Shown here piece by piece: positions 59,767-64,000 of a DNA stretch of 64,000 nucleotides. The notes beneath the pieces are model-generated. The model worked only from the letters and a program-made list of their open reading frames with translations, did not search any database and was not told where the DNA came from. Both the position numbers and the translations under genes were made by a program. This DNA is from JAVVSR01 sp964604875 (lineage in GTDB: Bacteria > Bacillota > Clostridia > Christensenellales > CAG-917). The DNA lies in assembly GCA_964604875.1 (NCBI GenBank), contig CAZSAC010000001.1, forward strand, positions 75,884 through 139,883, in the 5' to 3' direction. Each line of letters starts with the position of its first letter. Within the stretch, counting starts at the first letter, position 1.

Positions 59767-60253
59767 CACGTGCAAAATTTCCGCAGAAATTTCGGAATAA
59801 AACTCCACCAATATAGTGTTCAGTCTCAAACAGATAGTCATAAAGGGCACAGTCATCTATTATCCCAACGATAATACACTTGCCATAAGTTCCAAGATAA
59901 TTTTTTATTGTTATGTTATCTAATGTTGCACCTTGTGCATAGTCAAGCGTTAATAATCCGCTCAAATATTCTTGCTTAATGGCCTCTTGAGTTTCAGTGT
60001 CTAATGTTAATGGTTTTTTAGGAATTGGAACAAACGATTCGCACTCTGCATGGTCATGTGCAATGCAATCCTCGTAATAATAGTAAGCGATGCTTTGCAA
60101 ATCGTCAACCGTTAACAACCCTTGATCATATGCATCTTGCAATGTATAAAACTTGCCAGTAGGTTTTTCCTCTCCTCTTACCGTTTCGCACCCAAAGAAT
60201 AACCCTAAGCACATAACTAACAGCACCCCCAAGCATATTATTTTTTTCAACAT
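59744..60253 (-). CDS. Array lipoprotein C, C-terminus replaced by a recombination joint
   Basis: A 169-residue lipoprotein with the shared signal (LGLFFGC, Cys 22). The mature part has GKFYTLQDAYDQGLLTVDDLQ-SIAYYYYED, homologous to the back half of lipoprotein A, then a beta region LDNITIKNYLGTYGKCIIVGIID. The last four residues (LSFH after VWK) come from an out-of-frame fragment of a B-type gene, so the natural end is lost by a few residues (A ends TIWKAN). The protein may still fold. The upstream DNA is one of the repeated leaders. Confidence 0.7.
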   Translation of the reverse strand: MLKKIICLGVLLVMCLGLFFGCETVRGEEKPTGKFYTLQDAYDQGLLTVDDLQSIAYYYYEDCIAHDHAECESFVPIPKKPLTLDTETQEAIKQEYLSGLLTLDYAQGATLDNITIKNYLGTYGKCIIVGIIDDCALYDYLFETEHYIGGVLFRNFCGNFARVWKLSFH

Positions 60254-60352
60254 ATTATCCTCCTTTTTGGAATTACTATATCATTTTAGTTTTACGTGGC
60301 ATAGCAAATTAAGTGCAACATGTTGCCACACCTGCAAAAGATAAGAACATTT
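60254..60352 (-). repeat. Repeated upstream leader, copy 1 (before lipoprotein C)
   Basis: About 99 bp upstream of the gene start, nearly identical to 61103-61202 and to 63914-64000. It contains the AAAAGGAGGATAAT ribosome site, a TATAGT-like -10 (60276-60281) and the small palindrome CAACATGTTG. It is likely a shared promoter/leader that travels with the signal sequence. Confidence 0.85.
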
Positions 60353-60421
60353 CAATTTCCCTTTCGATAAAACCTTTCTATTTTCCATGATAAAATTTTT
60401 CCTTTGAATTTATTATTTCTA

Positions 60422-61102
60422 TTATTTTACTATGAGTTTTATTGTGTTCGACTTAACAACAATTTCGCTTTGGTTAATTTCTATTTGTATACTGAAATAC
60501 AAATCGTGAGTGCCTGTTGGCAATGACGATGACTCGTATGTGACTGGATTCAAATATCCGATTGCGCCCAAACTCCACGTTTCCGTAAATGTGCCACCGT
60601 CCTCAAGAACCAAAACATTAGGTTCGGGTGGCAATCCAAATGGCGGATGTGGATACTGCCAATTTTCGATATTTGCCAAAAATGGCGAATGATAATATGA
60701 AATACTTATGTCCGCACCGCTTTGGTTTTTGAGACTAACCTCAACAACAAAGTCCTCACCTCGATTTTTGGTATTATTGTCAACTGAAATCGTTAACACA
60801 AAATCTGCCATCTCTCTTTCCTCATTTATCTCGTCAATCGCGCTCTTTGTGTCATTGACTGCCGTATCGACTTCGCCTTTATTCGTCGCATCCTCGACAG
60901 CCTGTTTGCCCGCTTCGACTGCATCCTCAATAGCCGCATAGCCCGCTGCTGTGTAGTTGTTTTCAGCTTTCATTATATTAGCATGGCTCTCTATTGCCGT
61001 AACCGCTGTTACCTTATATTCGTCCAAATCGTTACCGCACCCAAAGAATAACCCTAAGCACATAACTAACAGCACCCCCAAGCATATTATTTTTTTCAAC
61101 AT
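60422..61102 (-). CDS. Array lipoprotein D: helical module plus BsuPI-like beta-sandwich (tentative)
   Basis: A 226-residue lipoprotein with the shared signal. Residues 24-95 form a helical module (DLDEYKVTAVTAIESHAN; YAAIEDAVEAGKQAVEDATNKGE) like that in lipoprotein A and reminiscent of FIVAR-type three-helix repeats. Residues 97-226 form a beta-sandwich: FVLTISVDNNTKNRGEDFVVEV, NQSGADISISYY, and a closing SLPTGTHDLYFSIQIEI. The order recalls BsuPI-type proteinase inhibitor or CARDB domains. The function is unknown. The repeated leader lies upstream. Confidence 0.68.
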   Translation of the reverse strand: MLKKIICLGVLLVMCLGLFFGCGNDLDEYKVTAVTAIESHANIMKAENNYTAAGYAAIEDAVEAGKQAVEDATNKGEVDTAVNDTKSAIDEINEEREMADFVLTISVDNNTKNRGEDFVVEVSLKNQSGADISISYYHSPFLANIENWQYPHPPFGLPPEPNVLVLEDGGTFTETWSLGAIGYLNPVTYESSSLPTGTHDLYFSIQIEINQSEIVVKSNTIKLIVK

Positions 61103-61202
61103 ATTATCCTCCTTTTTGGAATTACTATATCATTTTAGTTTTACGTGGCATAGCAAATTAAGTGCAACGTGTTGCTACACCTGCAAAAGATAAGAACATT
61201 TC
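61103..61202 (-). repeat. Repeated upstream leader, copy 2 (before lipoprotein D)
   Basis: Nearly identical to 60254-60352. The differences include a palindrome-preserving change (CAACGTGTTG in place of CAACATGTTG). Similarity continues into the signal-peptide codons of the gene. Confidence 0.85.
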
Positions 61203-61530
61203 GTTTTTACTTTTAAATTTAGGCGCTTTCATAGGACACCCCCCGATATGCTTCTTCTTAAAAGAATATTTAGCCCTTTTTGAAACGAACTGTAAAATTT
61301 ATCATATAAACTGACTTAATTTAGAAACATCAAAATAGATTTCTAACTATTATATCTCCCTATGAACTATTATATTGTCTAAAACACATTAAGTCAACAT
61401 CGAAATATATAATGCTTAAGTAACAAAAATATGCACCTCAATAAAAACGTATACAAATGAGGCGCATATCAGTTTATTTGTTTTAAAAAATACTAGAAGC
61501 TTGCTTTTAAATGCTTTAACGTCCTCAGCT
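61203..61530. other. Non-coding or degraded stretch between array lipoprotein D and the LRR remnant
   Basis: No intact gene is seen. On the minus strand one frame of the LRR remnant stays open from about 61630 to 61429 (GAIITGGIMTTFMDIT, then KAEDVKAFKSKLL), which may be the original C-terminus of that gene after a frameshift. The remaining 61203-61428 is AT-rich without clear features. Confidence 0.4.
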
Positions 61531-62014
61531 TTAGTCCTGGTGTCCAATACCCTTGTTGCGTCTGTTATGTCCATGAAGGTTGTCATTATTCCACCCGTAA
61601 TGATTGCCCCTATTTTGCCGTCCGTTGTTTATTTCGGGTTCTGTATCGGGGGTTACATCCTCATCTGTTTGCAAGAACGGCGCATATCTTTCCACTAATG
61701 CCACAATGCCGTCCATATCGATTAAGGAAATCCCTGGTACAAACGCTTCCATCCCTATACTCTCTATACTCGATGGCAGTGAAATTTGGGATAGCTGCGT
61801 ACACCCTGCAAACGCCAAAGCCCCTATTGACGTAAGGCTGCTTGGTGATTCGAAGTTAACCGTTGTAAGGCTAGTGCAGTTTTTAAATGCGTTATCTCCT
61901 ATTGACGTTACACTTGCTGGTATTGTGATTTGGGATAGTTGGGTAACGCCTGAAAATGCAAAGCACCATTCCTAAACCGATAAATCTTACTTTTTTCATG
62001 TTTTGTGTTTTCAT
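61531..62014 (-). pseudogene. Degraded BspA-type leucine-rich-repeat surface protein gene
   Basis: The front is intact: GGAG six bases before ATG 62014, then a signal-like MKTQNMKKVRFIGLGMVLC. The frame then runs out. One frame over, from about 61975, the DNA codes typical LRR_5 repeats (FSGVTQLSQITIPASVTSIGDNAF, in two parts; then SSLTSIGALAFAGCTQLSQISLPSSIESIG). The repeats are followed by a DTEPEINNG linker and a tail of unlikely composition ending at 61531. A deletion with frameshift joined signal and repeats, and a second shift probably altered the tail. BspA-like proteins sit on the cell surface. Confidence 0.6.
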
Positions 62015-62049
62015 AAATTTCTCCAAAATTTCATTATTTTTGTTCTATT

Positions 62050-62550
62050 TTATGCCTTTGCAAATTCGATGCTTTCTACTTCAAGTTTGTCTATTTTTAC
62101 AATCAAACATCTTTGCATTGGGATTGTTATGTTGTCACCTCTATTCTGAGGCTTTTCGTATTTATATCTTATTATCAAGACATTTGCTTCCAAAATTACC
62201 TTGTCTATTTTACAGAGGCTTGAATTATACGATGTAAAAAAATAAATAATCAGCATTTCTTTCTCGTAATCGATACTTGCTGAAAAGTTCGAAAAAACAG
62301 CATCGCTTTCTGCTTGTGACTTAAAGCAAAAAACTCTGTATTGGGGGTACGATTCTCCCTCAGCAACAGCTAATTCACCATTTTCATCCAAGTAATGGCT
62401 ATCTCGTGTCCTGTTTTCTTTCAAAAAATTCGGCTTGAAAGTATAGCCGTCGCTTATAACGATTGCATTGTACTTATTTCCACCGCACCCGATAAATAAC
62501 CCTAAGCACATAACTAACAGCACCCCCAAGCATATTATTTTTTTCAACAT
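62050..62550 (-). CDS. Array lipoprotein E, paralogue of lipoprotein B
   Basis: A 166-residue lipoprotein with the array signal (one change, FIGC for FFGC). The mature part begins NKYNAIVISDGYTFKPNFLKENRT like B, continues YRVFCFKSQAESDAVF and IDYEKEMLIIYFFT, and ends KIDKLEVESIEFAKA against KMDKLEINSVDFIKK in B. The tandem pair B/E shows divergence of the middle while both ends are kept. Its upstream DNA lacks the repeated leader beyond the ribosome site. It lies 13 bases after gene F, so the two are co-transcribed. Confidence 0.68.
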   Translation of the reverse strand: MLKKIICLGVLLVMCLGLFIGCGGNKYNAIVISDGYTFKPNFLKENRTRDSHYLDENGELAVAEGESYPQYRVFCFKSQAESDAVFSNFSASIDYEKEMLIIYFFTSYNSSLCKIDKVILEANVLIIRYKYEKPQNRGDNITIPMQRCLIVKIDKLEVESIEFAKA

Positions 62551-62563
62551 ATTATCCTCCTTT

Positions 62564-63220
62564 TTATAAGTCGTCAGATTTACTGTGAAGATAAAAAACT
62601 ATATTTGCGATTGGTTGTTCATTTTGAATATGTCCATCAATTATTTCAAATTCTATGTTAGAAACTAAATTTAAAAATTTGTCTCCTCTTTTTACTGCAG
62701 GAATTGAACCCAAGCTCTTTTCTCTTATCAAATAAAGCTTTTCATTTTTTATGTCCCTAACCTTATAAGGACTACTGTAATATTTTTTTATTTTACCATT
62801 TTCGTCTACTTCCCACAGCTTTTCAGAATTGTTTTCATAATCAATCGTGTATGGACTCCATACCGCCTTGCTCTGTTTATAAATACTCTCTGTACCAAAT
62901 CGTTGATTTTGGGGAACTATATATACAAATAAATACCCTGTTGGCTGGCACTCAACGAGAATATATTTAAAATTATCGTACTGGTCATATACGGGAAACA
63001 CTTCAAAATCTGTAATCTTGGTGGAAGCAATCGTATCCTTTCCATCAATATATTTTTTTTGTATGCGCTCGGCTACTCGCTGAAGATGTTCTTCCTCTGT
63101 ATACCTACTAGGATTTATGTTGAATGCTCCTAAATACCATGCTACTATACTAAATATTACCCCAAAAACTATAAGATTTTTTATCAATAATAATCCGAAA
63201 ACTTTTAGTTCTTTCTTCAT
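62564..63220 (-). CDS. Membrane-anchored propeptide-like protein F
   Basis: A 218-residue protein with one N-terminal membrane helix (about 8-32, no lipobox) and an outer domain. It shares about half its residues with protein G: YTEEEHLQRVAERIQKKYIDG, DFEVFPVYDQ, YILVECQPTGYLFV (about 88-101), AVWSPYTID, LWEVDENGKI, SSPYKVRDIKNEKLYLI. The VEC-x-PTGY block and the SSPY-to-LY part also occur in the propeptide region of the broken peptidase at 56676-57597. It may be a free-standing propeptide-like (inhibitor or chaperone) domain. AGGAGGG precedes the ATG. Confidence 0.65.
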   Translation of the reverse strand: MKKELKVFGLLLIKNLIVFGVIFSIVAWYLGAFNINPSRYTEEEHLQRVAERIQKKYIDGKDTIASTKITDFEVFPVYDQYDNFKYILVECQPTGYLFVYIVPQNQRFGTESIYKQSKAVWSPYTIDYENNSEKLWEVDENGKIKKYYSSPYKVRDIKNEKLYLIREKSLGSIPAVKRGDKFLNLVSNIEFEIIDGHIQNEQPIANIVFYLHSKSDDL

Positions 63221-63235
63221 TATATTTCCCTCCTA

Positions 63236-63913
63236 TTATAAATCATAGGATTTATCGTCGATAAAAACAATCTCTAAGCTTGGCTGTTTTTTTTGTATAT
63301 TTTCGTTTATAATCTCAAATTCGTTATTAGAGACCAGATTCAAATACTTCTCGCCTTTTTTGATTGATGGAATAAACCTTGAGTCTATAATATTTATCAA
63401 ATATAGTTTTTCATCATTTATGCCCCGCACAGAGTATGGACTGCTTAAGTATTCAATCTTATTGCCATTTTCGTCCACTTCCCACAGCTCATTTAATTTG
63501 TTTTCAGAATCAATTGTGTATGGACTCCACGCAGTCTCTCCGTATATAGAAGAACGCAAATACATGCTTCTTCTTCCTATCCCCAAAAAACCTTTGTGAT
63601 TGCTTTCATTAATGTTTACAAATATATAGCCAGTCGGTTGAAATTCAACAAGTACATATTTTATACGACCGACTTGTTCATATACGGGATATACTTCAAA
63701 ATCCGTTACCTTAGACGAACCGACTATTTCACCCTTTTCGATATATTCTTTTTCTATTCGCTCGGCTACTCTCTGAAGATGTTCCTCGTCAGTATATTTA
63801 TTCTTGCTATCATTGAATAAACCTAACGACCATACAGTAATAGTCGCTATTAAGCCTAGAATAATTAATTCTCTAAGCATTGTTAGTCCCAGTGCTTTTA
63901 ATCCTTTCGCCAT
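63236..63913 (-). CDS. Membrane-anchored propeptide-like protein G
   Basis: A 225-residue paralogue of F from ATG 63913 with GGAGGATAATC. It has an N-terminal helix (LGLTMLRELIILGLIATITV), then EEHLQRVAERIEKEYIEKGE, DFEVYPVYEQ, YVLVEFQPTGYIFV (about 83), AWSPYTIDSE, YLSSPYSVRGINDEKLYLI and NLVSNNEFEI. F has a Cys before the PTGY block and G has Phe. It lies 15 bases upstream of F, and the repeated leader lies directly upstream of G, so G-F-E probably form a transcript. The function is unknown. Confidence 0.65.
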   Translation of the reverse strand: MAKGLKALGLTMLRELIILGLIATITVWSLGLFNDSKNKYTDEEHLQRVAERIEKEYIEKGEIVGSSKVTDFEVYPVYEQVGRIKYVLVEFQPTGYIFVNINESNHKGFLGIGRRSMYLRSSIYGETAWSPYTIDSENKLNELWEVDENGNKIEYLSSPYSVRGINDEKLYLINIIDSRFIPSIKKGEKYLNLVSNNEFEIINENIQKKQPSLEIVFIDDKSYDL

Positions 63914-64000
63914 GATTATCCTCCTTTTGGAATTACTATATCATTTTAGTTTTACGTGGCATAGCAAATTAAGTGCAACGTGTTGATACACCTGCAAAAG
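63914..64000 (-). repeat. Repeated upstream leader, copy 3 (before protein G), cut by the window edge
   Basis: Matches 60254-60341 and 61103-61191 with few changes (one T fewer in the T-run at the ribosome site, GATAC in place of GCCAC). Here the leader drives a gene whose signal sequence differs, so the leader moves independently of the signal codons. Confidence 0.85.

Noticed and set aside
61501..61698. Plus-strand hydrophobic 65-codon frame
   Set aside because: It is antisense to the LRR remnant and has no ribosome site; hydrophobicity comes from the reverse of Asn/Asp-rich codons.
56000..64000. Prophage or integrative element
   Set aside because: No integrase, terminase, structural phage, conjugation or transposase gene and no attachment repeats are visible; the accessory character comes from local duplication.

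Overview
The window looks like a chromosomal segment of an AT-rich, anaerobic, spore-forming member of the Clostridia. Three things point there. Sporulation genes are present (spoIVA, ylbJ, a ytxC-like gene). The fermentation enzymes are oxygen-sensitive or ferredoxin-linked (a tungsten-type aldehyde:ferredoxin oxidoreductase, IorA/IorB, AckA/Pta). The regulation is Firmicute-like: a T-box before thrS, a leader terminator before infC-rpmI-rplT, AGGAGG ribosome sites and TTGACA/TATAAT promoters. Genus cannot be told from the sequence. Most genes lie on the minus strand.

Layout. 1-6700: a partial HAD phosphatase, aldehyde oxidoreductase, aldo/keto reductase, a stand-alone trpB behind a leader-peptide attenuator, a small helical protein and a membrane M28 peptidase. 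6880-8170: ten tRNA genes in one minus-strand transcription unit with a consensus promoter, interrupted by a 72-bp-period repeat and a 114-bp element with terminal inverted repeats. 8220-20700: yfcE-like, rdgB, spoIVA, an aspartate aminotransferase, der, a DUF512 radical-SAM protein, a Dabb protein, a glycosyltransferase, the U32/trmR tRNA-modification pair, rnj and a sugar nucleotidyltransferase. 20868-30235: ftsY-smc-rnc-plsX, rpmF-yceD and ackA-pta. 30371-35031: tmcAL, ylbJ, a coiled-coil protein, a short coaD, rsmD, a 5-FCL and an ACT protein. 35043-39975: two phenylacetate-CoA-ligase-type enzymes around iorBA, likely for 2-oxo acid (aryl pyruvate) fermentation. 40142-47230: a CofE-like protein, a YbhJ-type aconitase homologue, a DUF2156-GNAT fusion and two unassigned membrane proteins. 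47277-53344: proA, yebC, an rRNA methyltransferase, rplT-rpmI-infC (infC starts at AUU) and thrS. 53714-55869: a MelB-type symporter and a YtxC-like protein.

The last 8 kb (about 56000-64000) is accessory in character. It holds a SUKH-type protein, a broken secreted cysteine peptidase, and five lipoprotein genes that carry virtually the same signal peptide, ribosome site and, in part, the same upstream DNA, but have different and recombined mature domains. It also holds a degraded leucine-rich-repeat gene and two membrane-anchored proteins that share a motif with the propeptide region of the broken peptidase. A 226-bp duplication, an out-of-frame C-terminal remnant and shared domains between neighbours show active local recombination. 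This lipoprotein/propeptide array is the least described part of the window.

All functions are read from sequence motifs, family recollection and context. No database search was run.
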